NCBI GenBank assembly: GCA_038373885.1
Contig: JAWZYV010016975.1
Span: forward strand, 1 to 64,000
From: Cheiracanthium punctorium
Taxonomy: Eukaryota; Arthropoda; Arachnida; Araneae; Cheiracanthiidae
Reading direction: 5' to 3'
DNA: 64,000 bases
This document shows positions 35,983 to 46,922 of this stretch, piece by piece (the first letter of the stretch is position 1; each line of letters begins with the position of its first letter). The notes beneath the pieces were generated by a model, which saw nothing but the letters and a program-made list of their open reading frames with translations, made no database searches and was not told the DNA's origin. A program made the position numbers and the translations under genes.

Positions 35983-37340
35983 ACTTAAGTGTAAATTATT
36001 GGATGCGCTCGAGCTCTATGGATCCATAGAATTCTACACCTGTGTAAGGTAAGCATCCATGTTAGTATCTTCCTACCATGTTATAAGTTTAAAAAAAAGC
36101 AAAGTAAAAAATCCAAAGGAGGGGGAAAAAACATTTTCGATGAGATAGTGCATTTTAGACACATCTGAACTTTTCTTCATTTCATACTTTACATTGCATA
36201 ATCTGATTTTAATTAACCAGAGCCTGGCGAGGGCAGCTTATTGTAACATTGTGTGTTACGTGGCGTCACAATGAATACTAAATCATGATTGAAATCAAAA
36301 GAAGAAAATTTTTAAAAGTACAAGTAAAGGTTTTTTTTAAACGTTTGTAAATGGCGTGAAATACTTTCTTTTTATGTTAGTATAAATTAGTTTTCTGTAT
36401 TTAGTGGTAAATTATTGGGTGGGCTCAGCCCCTATTCAAAATTTATTGGGGGGGGCTCGAGCCCCACGGGCCCATATAACTCTACGCCTATGCCACCACC
36501 ATTATACCGCCACCACGAAACTTAACAGTCGGCACAATTCAGTCACGCAAAAAACGTTGGCCGGGCATCCGTCAAACTCAGACACGTCCCTCCGACAGCC
36601 AGACTGTGAAGCGAGATTCATCACTCCAAAAAACAGTTTTCCACACGTCCACAGTCCAATGACGGTAATCTCTGCACCATTGCAATCGATGCTTCGCATT
36701 CTGTGGAGTGATGTTCGGCTTGTGAGCGGCTGAACAACCACGGAATCCCAAGTTGTTTAACTCTCGAAGAAAAGTCCTGCTGCTAACACTAGCATCTGAT
36801 GAACTTTGGAACTCCTGAGAAATTTCTACCAACGAGGACTTGCCATTGTTTTCCACTACCCTTTTAGAGTTCTGCGGCTCCGTTCACTAAGTTTTTTCGC
36901 TCTACTACTCCGTTTTCTGTAGTTTCACTGCCTCGACGTTTGCACTTCACAATTACATCACTCACAGTGGATTTAGGCTTCTGTAGAATGTCTGCAATCC
37001 CACGAACTGATTTCCCACAAAAGTGGCGTCCCACTATACTGCCACGATCGAACTCACTAAGCTCCTTTGACTTACTCATTGCTTCACAAACGCATACATA
37101 CAACCGGACAAACCACTATCAACACTTTAATAGCTTTCGATTACGCATCAAATTTGCGTCACCCGCCAAAACCACTTTTTTAGGGGGTGTCCGGATACTT
37201 TTGGCCAGATAGTGTATATTTAAATGTCCGTACTAATAATTCACAAATAATTTATTTAAAATTGTATGTTTATTTAGACCAAAGAAAACGAATTTCGTCC
37301 GCAATTTCTATTTTTAAAATTTATATTAAAACTGACTGAA

Positions 37341-40300
37341 AACTGACGCCAACACCGTAGGTAAAGTGGTATAAGTCATCATTTTCAAAATTAATTTTCT
37401 CGCTAACTATTTCACTTAGAGACACGGGATTTGTTTTTATTAATTTTCTTAGACAAAGAGCAACATTCTTCTAAATATAAAGGGTAAGAAAGAGGGACCG
37501 TATAAAAACTAAATTTCGTATTTTAATATGTACACAACCCATAGTAAAAAAATGCCATGTCTGAAAGCTAGTCTTAATTTGACGAACTTTTCTAATTGGA
37601 AGTATGTTTCGATCACTTACGGTTTAAAAAATAATTGCCTTAACATCTATTCAGAATCACCCGGTATACTTATAAATCCTTTATTTTTAAGAATTATTAT
37701 TTAAAACCAAAGAGTTAACATGATAAATTACCATGAATCAGAGTAAACTCTTGCACTTATAAAAAGAAAACCAGTAATAATAATCCATAACTCATTACGA
37801 ATCAGACTAAAGGTGGTAATATATTACAGAGAACGTGCATGTTAAATCTGAAGAGTCTTATATTCTTTTTTTAGGATTGCCTGTTAGGTGAGAGATGGTA
37901 TTTAAAATTTTCGAAACTGTTATAATTTGTTACCGAATGACTAGGACTTTGTCCTAAGAATACAAACAAATTGAACAATCAGTTAATTAAATTAATAATT
38001 CAGTAATTAAATTATTTCTTTATTTTATTATTTTCAAGAGAATATATCATATTACCTTTAAGATTTTAGTTAATCTGAGGCACATGGCTTCTGAATATTT
38101 TGATATGAATGTTTTATTGTCATTTATATATAATTCATCACTATTTAGAAGTTCCACAAAACTAGGAAATAAAAATGATTTAAATATTTTAGAGAAAAAA
38201 ATGAAATTATTATGATTTTAAGTTTCATTAAAATTTAAATAAATCGTTTGAAGTCAATTCAGTTTCTATTCAGCTTTTAAAAATTTTCATTTATATAATT
38301 TTGAATATTTTGTTTTTAAAAATCTCAATAAAGGATGTATCTTTCTAGATAGAATAGCTGATATAAAAAATGTGATAAAATATTTATTATCACATAGCTT
38401 TTAAATGTTTTTACTGGGTATAATATTCTTAAATGTAAAATGTTTGTACAGTACATGTATTTTGTGAGTTGAACAGGAATCAACCTCAAAAAAATTGCTT
38501 GTTTTCTACCGTACACTATTTCCGACGGTCATAGTATCTTTTGTTGGAGGAATCTTTCCTTTTTTCCAGGAAAAAGAAGGGAAGATTTCCCTCCCCTCCT
38601 TTCCTCCCTTTTATGACCTTCATGATCTTGACATGTGGCTTGGTTTTAAATTTTTGTGATTAATATGATAATAGATTAAAATTGAATGTTCTCAAATTAC
38701 AAAAACACCTCCTTTACTCAAAAACAAAAGAATTTGGGGGCAAGCCAATATTTGATTAAATATATTATCATATTTACTGAACAACGAAATAAGTTCATGT
38801 ACAATATTTAATAAAAATTATTGGTTTAAAGGGGGGGGGGTGAAGGGAGGATTAGTTTTTTTTTTTCTGGTTAACGTTTTTTCCGTTAGAGTTTTTCCTA
38901 CATTCTTTATGTTTTTAATGTGAAGCTGGAAAAAGCGCTTTCACCTCCCCCCACTCTTATACAAATTTGATTTGAAACCAGGATTTAAGTGAAAATACTA
39001 ATGTTTCTACTGCCGGGGGGGGGGGGGGGGCTTTCAGAGTATGAAACATTTTATTGCAAAACGGATACAAAAAAATTCAAATGCTTAAAAAAAATTCACG
39101 TCACCAAAACCTAGGGGGCAATGGGGCTACTGTGCATACTGTGCACTTATAAATCAGACAACTGTCCTTGGAAAATTACCTGAATGTCAATTTTCAATGG
39201 AGATAAATACAAAATACATGAAAGTACTTCTGTTTGCGCCCTTTCGTGTGCCCACTCCTGCCTTACATCTTTTTATTTCACGCCCTCCCCCCCCTACTCA
39301 TCTAAAAAAATAACCCTTTCAATATTGTGCGTTTTTTCCCGTCTTCCTGTGGTTACATATTTACATTTTAATAAAATTTAAACTTTCAATTCATTAGGAC
39401 TCATTTAATGTTGATTTACTGTCATATGGAAGATAAGAGATGGTACTCAAAAGTGTAGGGTACTATTTCGAAACGACTTGCCTTTTATTTTATTGTATTG
39501 CAGTATGATCAGCGACCGTTGTTCTTGTTTAGTAAAACAATATAGTTAATTTGATATATTGGTAATTGTATAGTACCTTTTTTTCTGAAGAAGTATATGT
39601 GCTTGGAAAAATGGAGGAGGATACCTTAGTCCGTTCTTATAATGGCTGAACTCTACAAGTACATAACCGATAACATTTATGCAAAACAGATCATACAGTA
39701 CTTTTATGAATATTTCGCAGTGCCATATTCTCTTTGGTCATTTCATAGTAAAATGAATGGATACATTGTATTGCATTGTGTATTTAAGGCAAACACTACA
39801 CTTGGGATAATCTGTCTAAGGGATGCCCCAGGCGGAAAACTTTCTAAGGGGTTCAAACACTTATTCACGTGACATCTACAGAAAACCGACCAAAGCTCCA
39901 GATCGACAGCCTCACGGTAGGCCAGAATCCTTGAATGACTGGTGACAATACTGATGATACTGAATTCTGAGTACCAATTTTCGATGTTTTAAATGTATGA
40001 ATAGAACAAATGAAATGCTAATTACTTAAATATAAGTGCTGCAAAATATATAAAATAACGTCATTGTTTATTTAGTATTTTGCTTAATATTCTTTAAATA
40101 TGACAATTTATCTATAAGAATACTTACTCATTTTACCATTTCACGCCATAGGATAAAGTGCTCATAAAACTTAAAAAAGAAAAATGTTATGGGAATGTGT
40201 TGTATTAGGGGAAACCTTTTTAAAATTTACTTAAATGTGTGCAACTGTACTTGTAACTAGCGCAATACAAAGTGAAAATTTAAAATCTTAAATGTACTAT

Positions 40301-40359
40301 GCTTATAACTATTTAAAATTAAAAATCATTCATTTTATGACCTGACAGTTTTTACTTTC
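37341..40359. other. Noncoding stretch, no gene recognised
   Basis: AT-rich, with G runs at 38829 and 39014-39031 and C runs near 39288. One decayed SINE copy at 39795-39945. No reading frame resembles a protein family. Confidence 0.55.
39795..39945 (-). repeat. tRNA-derived SINE, copy 3, partial
   Basis: Shares gggataatctgtctaaggga, ctttctaaggggttc, tattcacgtgacatct and gatcgacagcc with the copies at 23660 and 24008. The tRNA head is not clearly preserved. Confidence 0.6.
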
Positions 40360-41880
40360 AGAACATGTACCATATAAGGAAAGTATTGTAATCATGAAAA
40401 AATCTGGAGTGACTCCACTCGATTTTCCGAACACTTATGATTAAGATCATTACCAAGCATTTAAATAAATTTTAATTGATGAATCATTCAAACATATATA
40501 CCAAATTGAAGCTCAATCGAATGCACCGTTTAAACGTTAAGCGCACTTTCAAGAATTTCTCCCCATAGGCCATAATGTAAAAGAAATCTTTGTCGTAGCC
40601 CTGTAGAAAAACTATAAGTCCTATACACACCAAAATCAATACCGGTCTTACGATAGTGGTTTATAACATGTATCCCAATTTGAGCTCAATCGAATGTACC
40701 GTTTAAACGCTAGCGCACTTTCAAGAATTTCCTCCCATAATGTAAAAGAAATCTTTGTCGTAGTCCTGTAGAAAAACTATAAGTCCTATACACGCCAAAA
40801 TCAATACCGGTCTTGCGACGGTGGTTTATAACATATACACCGAATTTGAGCTCAATCGAATGCCCCGTTCAGGAGCTATCGTGTTCACTCACATACACAC
40901 AAACAGGGCGCCGGCAGCATAGGGCAAGGGGGGAGAAATGCCCCCCCTGGATTTTTGTATGCAGTATTTTCCCCTGCTTTTTGATCTTTCCAACATGGTA
41001 GCCATACGTTGAAGTAGTCTTTGCCCCTTTGAGTAGTCTTTGCTTCCCCCTGGAGTAGTCTTTGCCCCCTCCCCTGGGAAATATTCTGCCGGCGCCCACA
41101 CACACACACACACACACATCTCGTAAAAATAGCATAAATGAATTCAGAAGACCTCAAAACGTGTAAATACACCAAAATTTCGAATTCGAATTTTCATGAT
41201 TACAATACTTTCCTTACATGGTACACCCTCCAAAAAAGGTATTCGAGCAAGAGAGAAATTTCCTATATTTGATTTACGAATAATAATTGAGTTTTTGAAA
41301 AATGCACAACTTGACGGAAATACGAAAAGTCGCATTTATACATAGCTTAATTCATATTCTATGATAAATAATTTTTAATATACGAAACCAACGTAGGAAA
41401 TTTCTCTCTTGCTCGAATACTTTTTTTGTAGGGGTACATGTTCGGAAAATAAAAATTCGACTTCGAGATTTTGGTGACACGTTTTGAGGTCTTCTGAATT
41501 CATTTATGCTATTTTTACGAGGTGTATGTATGTATGTGAGTGAACACGATAGCTCCTAAACGGGGCATTGGATTGAGCTCTAATTGGGTATATATGTTGC
41601 AAACCACCGTCGCAAGACCGGTATTGAGTTTGGTACGTATAGGACTTACAGTTTTTCTACAGGGCTACGACGAAGATTTCTTTTACATTATGGCCTATGG
41701 AGGGAAATTCTTGAAAGTGCGCTAGCGTTTAAACGGCGCATTCCATTAAGCTTCATTTTGGTATATATGTTTGAATTATTCATCGATTAAAATTTATTAA
41801 AATGCTTGGTAATGATCTTAATCGTAAGTGTTCGGAAAGTCGAGTGGAGTCACTCCAGATTTTTTTATATTGTTAAACCT
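40360..41880. repeat. Large fold-back sequence with internal duplication
   Basis: Left arm (about 40395-41278) and right arm (41382-41880) are inverted copies separated by about 100 bases. They share ctggagtgactccactcga, accggtctt-cga, gaacacgatagctcc and ctcgtaaaaatagcat segments. The left arm carries its 180-bp segment twice (about 40497-40680 and 40681-40860), the right arm once. An unrelated element is inserted at 40904-41098. Position 40363-40400 also pairs with 41193-41225. Confidence 0.82.
40904..41098. mobile_element. Nonautonomous element, GGCGCCGGCAG-type family
   Basis: Inverted ends GGGCGCCGGCAG and CTGCCGGCGCCC inside a CA-rich tract of the left fold-back arm. The interior has a three-fold gagtagtctttg repeat. 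It matches 33603-33786 in inverse orientation. The target duplication is obscured by CA repeats. Confidence 0.72.
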
Positions 41881-42919
41881 GACACTAGTTTGTTCAATTA
41901 AATAAGTGCAAAAATATTATCTGCTTAGCACACAAAAGGTCACTGTGAAAATTATATTTGAGCTATATTACAGCACTCCAAAAACATTTATACATGGACA
42001 TGGTTACAAAAAATTAAATGAAATACCTATTAATAAATAAGCTAATTTATATTGCCTTCATTTTAGAATTTCTCTTTCCAATGTTTCGCGTAAAGAAGGG
42101 GGGGGGGGGGAAATAATAAATAAAATAAAAGAATTATTCTTCGAAAAGCGAAACCTGTTTAATTGCATGATTGGTTGAAAAAGTTGAATATATGGAGCAC
42201 AATATAATATTTCTGTGTTTTTTATTGACTTTATTATATTTATGTTACTTTCGTGCAGGGCTTTATTATCGAATGGGCAAATAGGGACTTTGCCCAGGGC
42301 CCCCGACTCGAAAGGGCTCCAATTTCAAATGTTGTTCTGAAATATTCTTTTTTATATCAAAATTTTATGTAAAGTAAAACAAATTTCATAGATGGGGCTC
42401 CCAAATCCATCAATGCCCCTGGCCCCTGATGCTCATAATCGGGCCCTGCTTTCGTGAGGTACTACATCTTTAGAATTGTATTTGTTTGCCTCATTAAATT
42501 TATAAGAAAACGAACACGACGTGAGGAGCCCTCATCCCTTATGTAAATGTTAATTAAAGTTAATTAAATTTTATTAAACCAAAGCAAGCTTTATACATAT
42601 TGCAAACTTGAAGTATGTTTAAAAAAATAATAGTTTACATAAAAATATATGTAAAATTCATTTAAAAAATAATAAGCAAAGCTAACAAGCGAGGATGTTT
42701 GTTTCATTTGATAATTTTACATACGTATAAAATAACGTCATGAATACATTAAATATGCATAAAAGAATATTCATGCAATTCTATTTCCAGTCGTCAAACC
42801 TTTCGGAAACTTACGATTACCTTTATTGTAAAGCTTACACTGAATTTCATTAACGAGAATTTAAATTTTTATAGTTTTATACCTCATATTAAAAGCTTAC
42901 TCATTTCAGACCAAAGCTT
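41881..42919. other. Noncoding stretch, no gene recognised
   Basis: AT-rich, with a G run at 42101 and the small hAT-type element at 42256-42448. Confidence 0.5.
42256..42448. mobile_element. Short nonautonomous hAT-type element (193 bp)
   Basis: Ends CAGGGCTTTATTATCGA and, inverted, CAGGGCCCGATTATGAG. The 8-bp duplication CTTTCGTG is exact (42248-42255, 42449-42456). No coding sequence. Confidence 0.88.
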
Positions 42920-43098
42920 AAATATAAATTTTAAAAATAGAAATTGCGGACGAAATTGGTTTTCTTTGGTCTAAGTAAACATATAATTTAAAATAAATTA
43001 TTGGTGAATTATTAGTACGAACATTTAAATATAGATGGCAGCACTACAGAACGGGCCGAATAGCCTGTAAGCTATCCGCACCGGCCGGTCCGAATAGC
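42920..43098 (-). repeat. Right inverted repeat of the 34522-43098 unit
   Basis: Inverse of 37340-37215 plus 34588-34522. This copy is uninterrupted and shows that TA in ccatcta was the Tc1-A insertion site. Confidence 0.75.
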
Positions 43099-43568
43099 CA
43101 CTCTGTCACACCATCAAAAAGAAGAGACAACAGAAAAGACTTGTGACCAGGCTTGCTTCTCAACATGGATCTTTGAATGCTCCGCTGATACCCAGCGTTG
43201 TATTTGCGTAATCGCTCCTGTAGATCATTCATTTGCTTTCGCATAGCTCGGCTTATGGTGAAAGAGGCATTTTTTAATAACAGATGAAACATTTTATTTA
43301 GAAATATTAATTTTTTAAGAGAAAAATATGAAATATCCATAAGATTTAATTGCATACTTATTCATCCATTTTGATGAAAACTTTGTAAATTTATGCGAGG
43401 CGAGAAATCTCGCGCTGGACAAGGCTCTGTCTCATTTCAGGAGACGATGCGAGATGTCTCGCGTCCATCCCTAATATTCTTAGGTCATTTATCATAATAA
43501 TATTTTGCATTGACAGACAGTTTAAGGTAATGAAAAAAGTATGAAAGTTTAATAATTTCCATCAATAC
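43099..43568. other. Noncoding stretch, no gene recognised
   Basis: Short frames only; contains two tctcgc-rich strings near 43410-43460. Ends with the ATAC duplication of solo LTR B. Confidence 0.5.
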
Positions 43569-44490
43569 TGTTACAAATTTTCGGGGCAACCCGCTGCTCT
43601 GGGGCTTAAAATGGTTTAAAATTCGTATTCTACGCTTCAAATAGATAAATTTTGCTTTTTGTTGCATATAAATCGGCCAATTAGAACCAGAGATACGGAG
43701 GGTTCGGTTTCCCGTATGTTTTTCTATGGGGCTTCTAGAAATCTCGAGAAATATTGGTCCTAGGGCTTAGATCTCTTCACTTTTGAGGACTTATTTTTGG
43801 CGCCAAATTTGGCGATATTTCACCAAAAGTCGCCAAGCTTGGCGACAGTTTGGTCATTTGGCGCGATTTTCCCAATGGGGCCTGGAAGTTGTTTTTCCTG
43901 CATTAAAAACGCATAATAACCTAACATTTCTCTTCTATGATGTAATCAAAAGTCCCGCTTTATCTGGAATCTTCGAGAGATATACTCTTCTAGAAACTGC
44001 TCGCAACTTCTGCCTCGGATATATATAAATTCCACCAGCGCGCTGCCCCGACAGCTCAGTGCCAGTTGAACGCTCAATGTGTGAAGAGCTGTTAGTGAGA
44101 GTACGCTTGCTTTGTGATAGTGCTATGGAAGAAGTGTTTTAGCTTGCTTTACGAAGCTGTTTTCAAAGGGCTGTGTGTAAATTCTTCATTGCTGTGTCTT
44201 AAGGGATTGTGTACGATATCTCTTGAATATTTTCACTGAATTTTTGCCTGTGAAAGTGACTTTTGTGTGTGAAATACAGCATTTGTGAGAGCTTCTGATC
44301 TAAGAGAACTGTTAAAAGCACATTACTGTTTAATTGTGCTTGTGAATTTTGTACAGCTGATTGTTCTACGAAGTTCTAGAAGCAATAAAGTTTGTGTTCC
44401 ATCCTGACAAGTAACTTTTTACTTGAACTTTTTACACCAACTGGACTTTAGAACGACGAACCCCAGGAGTAGCAGAGTAATTCCGCAGCA
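43569..44490 (+). mobile_element. Solo LTR B (Gypsy-type), intact
   Basis: TGTTACAAATTTTCGGGG to CCGCAGCA, 922 bp, with ATAC duplications (43565-43568, 44491-44494). Same family as solo LTR A. It carries the gcgccaaatttggcg palindrome cluster (43800-43870), TATATAAA (44020-44027) and AATAAA near 44383. Confidence 0.9.
44020..44027 (+). promoter_or_regulatory. TATA box of solo LTR B
   Basis: tatataaa after tgcctcgga, at the same place as in solo LTR A. Confidence 0.55.
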
Positions 44491-44494
44491 ATAC

Positions 44495-44859
44495 TGTTTA
44501 CTTCATTTAGTAGAGGGGAAAAAAAGGGATAAGGTGTCAAATAAAATGTAGTAGCTAACCAAATTACATTTAAAATTTTAAGGACTATTATTGATTTTCA
44601 AGAACTATATACTTTTGATTTTCAAGGACTTTTATTCACTAAGTGAACTTTGTAATGAAAACTTTGCATATTTTCCCCCAAAACATATGAATCATGAAAT
44701 AGCAATTTATTTCTGGAAACTAATTTAAATCTAAGAAGCAGGGTTGTCTGGTTTAAGGTTTAAAACAGATCAAAAATTAAAAGCCGACTTTTCATCACGT
44801 GTTAAGTTTTGTTATTTAATAAAACATGCCACAATTAAGGAGCTTAAAGCTCTATATAC
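44495..44859. other. Spacer between solo LTR B and Gypsy-H
   Basis: AT-rich and noncoding; ends with the ATAC duplication of Gypsy-H. Confidence 0.5.
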
Positions 44860-45355
44860 TGTTGCGAAATAATAACTAAATTTGCTCCCGTATTGCGTGC
44901 GCCGGCGTGAAACTAGTTTTGCAGGCATAACAGCGGCCCTCCGATGATGGTAACCCTGTAGCCTTGGCGACAAACTTGGCGATCGTCTTGGCGACTTGGC
45001 GACCTTGGCGACAAATGGTGGCTTCTAGAAAATTCATGTCTCGAGACCATATTTCAATTTGATAAGATTGTTCCAGAAATTTCTCGGCAATTCTGGTGAC
45101 GTCATCATCTCTGTAAAAGCGCTAGGACCTCTCTCCGGGGAGTTCAGTTGGGTGATAGACTTTGAAGCGCACGGTTGATTCTGTGAAATGAATAGCGTCA
45201 TTGTTGTGCTTATTTGTGATTTTAGTTAGCGTATGCTAAAGTTTCTTGTATTATTTTGAGCTATTGAGTTGCGAGCCGTAAAATAAAGTGTTATTTTTGT
45301 TTACTGTGCTGTTTGAACTGCTTTGAAATACACCCACTTGGCGATTTTCGTAACA
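44860..45355 (+). repeat. Gypsy-H 5' LTR (496 bp)
   Basis: Contains five cttggcga-type motifs at 44975-45015 and a sixth near its 3' end. It is 12 bp longer than the 3' LTR by one ggcgacaaactt unit. Its TATA position reads ctgtaaaag (45111-45119), a change from the 3' LTR's ctataaaag. AATAAA at 45282-45287. Confidence 0.93.
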
Positions 45356-45356
45356 T

Positions 45357-45374
45357 TGGTGTCAGGAAGTGGGA
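45357..45374 (+). promoter_or_regulatory. Primer-binding site of Gypsy-H
   Basis: TGGTGTCAGGAAGTGGGA one base after the LTR. The string resembles the complement of the 3' end of a leucine tRNA, with one extra base, judged from memory of tRNA sequences. Confidence 0.65.
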
Positions 45375-45410
45375 GCAGGATCTGTTTGAATGCCATTAAC
45401 CAGAGCAGCC

Positions 45411-46922
45411 ATGGAAGATAAATTAGAAAAACTGTTTGCTATGATGTTGGATATGAAATAAAATATGTCACAGAATGAAATAAAATATGTCTTTGGGACA
45501 AGAGAGTCTGAAAGAAAATATGTCACAGATGTCTTTGGCACAAGAGAGTCTGAAAGAAAAGATGTCGTTCGGACAGGAGAGTCTGGAAGAGAAGATCTGT
45601 TCGGGACTAGAGAGTCTACAAGAGAAAATGCGTTCAGGACAAGAAGAAATGAAGACTCAAATACAATCTGTTCATGAAAGAGTCGAGGGAGTACGAAGCG
45701 AAGTGCAAGGTCAGATCAGCGACGTACAAGAAAAAATCGAGGGAGTACGAAGTAATGTGCAAGGACAAATCAACGATTTTGAAAAGAGACTTTCTGATCT
45801 TGAGAGGAAGCCAAGCAATATTTTCGCAAGTGGAGAAATTATTAATTCTAGACCGACTGTAGAGCATTTAACATTTGACGGCCAAACATCTTGGACTGTT
45901 TTTAAGACTCAGTTTGACGTCGTGAGCTCTACAAATGGATGGACGGATAGCTTCAAGGCCAGTCAACTTGTGGCCTCTCTGCAAGGATCAGCTGCGGAGA
46001 TTCTCCTAGGAATACCGAATGACAAGTTGAACGACCTACCGACCGTCGAAAAGGCTCTCGAATCTCGATTTGGTAATAGCCATCTTACCCAGTTTTATAG
46101 GACTGAATTGAAAGCAAGGCGACAAAGGCTTGGAGAAAGCCTACAGGAATTAGCCGCCGATGTTGAGCGATTGATGAGCCTAGCTTATACGGAATGTCCC
46201 CTAGATGTTCGAAAAAGTTTAGCAGCCCAGTACTTCGTCGACGCTATCAGGGACGAAGATACGCAACATTCCACAAGACTGGTATAGACCCGAAAGATTT
46301 GAAGGCAGCTCTGGCGTATAGCATGAAATATGAAGCTGCGAGAACCGTTTCGAAAACACTCAGGCATGTAAGGTCTGTGGATATAGAGGGAAACGCCGCC
46401 AAGGAAAATGATGATAAACTGGATTCTGTACTGAAGGCACTCCAGGAATTATTGGATAGTCTCGCTGTTGGGAAAAGGGGCTATCCCCGAAGAAATCCGA
46501 ACGCGACCTGTTGGAGATGTCACAAAAGGGGACACGTGCAAAGAGAATGCGACGTGACTTCTCCCCAAATAGGAAAACTAGGTCTTAGGCGTCTTGCGGG
46601 GCGGAGGCTGCCTTTTCTGAATAAAGCTCCTGAAGAGAAATTGGAAGTTTCCGCACTTAGCGGAGGAGAAACTGGACTTTATGTTGAAGGAACTATTTGT
46701 GGTATCCCTTGCTTGATGCTAGTGGATACGGGTGCGAATGTCACTCTTCTAAATTCGGACTTCGCCATGAAACTGAAGGAACAATTGCTCTACACGTCAC
46801 CAAACGTCTCTATTAAGACCGCTACCGGTGAAAAGACAGAGATACAAGGAAAACTGGATGTATCCATCGAATGTGGATCCAAGAAATTCCGGCACAGGGT
46901 CTACGTGGCTAACATCACTGAC
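45411..46922 (+). pseudogene. Gypsy-H gag and 5' protease, frameshifted and truncated by G2
   Basis: A start MEDKLEKLFAMMLDMK at 45411 runs into TAA, then the frame continues from 45487. It has a coiled-coil-like N region with repeated QESLKEKM units, then a Gypsy capsid-like region (LTFDGQTSWTVFKTQFD, LGESLQELAADVERLM). A second shift near 46285 leads to DPKDLKAALAYSMKYEAART, a CCHC zinc knuckle CWRCHKRGHVQREC, and the protease active site LMLVDTGANVTLLN. The protease is cut at 46922 by Gypsy-G2 and resumes at 57597. Confidence 0.9.

Larger units (their letters stand above)
35104..36492. mobile_element. Nonautonomous hAT-type element, nest level 2
   Basis: Ends CATAAGCGTAAAGTT and, inverted, CATAGGCGTAGAGTTA. 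The 8-bp duplication CCACCACC (35096-35103, 36493-36500) lies within the Tc1 transposase gene. It holds a further element at 35166-35838 and a small palindromic MITE. No transposase. Confidence 0.82.
34654..37079 (-). pseudogene. Tc1-like DD34E transposase (Tc1-A), inactivated
   Basis: Starts MSKSKELSEFDRGSIVG near 37079. A helix-turn-helix (GIADILQKPKSTVSDVIVK) follows, then FWSDESRF (first catalytic Asp), QQDNCFIHTSR (second Asp) and PDLNPTEHLWDELERIL (Glu), ending at 34654. Damage: frame breaks around 36850; a stop in the RD-IVPTVKF region near 36540; a 1.4-kb insertion after GGGIMV; and a stop in NMNSAM-EDILDN near 35030. It cannot make transposase. Confidence 0.88.
34589..37214 (-). mobile_element. 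Tc1/mariner element Tc1-A, split by nested hAT-type elements
   Basis: Inverted ends CACTATCTGGCCAAAAGTAT and its complement end at 34589 and 37214 and are flanked by TA (34587-34588, 37215-37216). Removing the insertion at 35104-36492 and one 8-bp duplication leaves about 1.23 kb, normal for a Tc1/mariner element with one transposase. The transposase runs on the minus strand. Confidence 0.92.
34522..43098. mobile_element. Putative large inverted-repeat element
   Basis: 34522-34588 joined to 37215-37340 (after removing the Tc1 insertion) is an inverted copy of about 42920-43098. Similarity is about 190 bp, from gctatccggaccg through agtgctgccatcta to tcgtccgcaatttctattttt. Excluding the Tc1 the unit spans about 5.9 kb and holds only noncoding DNA and the fold-back sequence at 40360-41880. 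No flanking duplication was found, so the outer boundaries are approximate. Two unrelated insertions of one repeat are possible. Confidence 0.45.
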
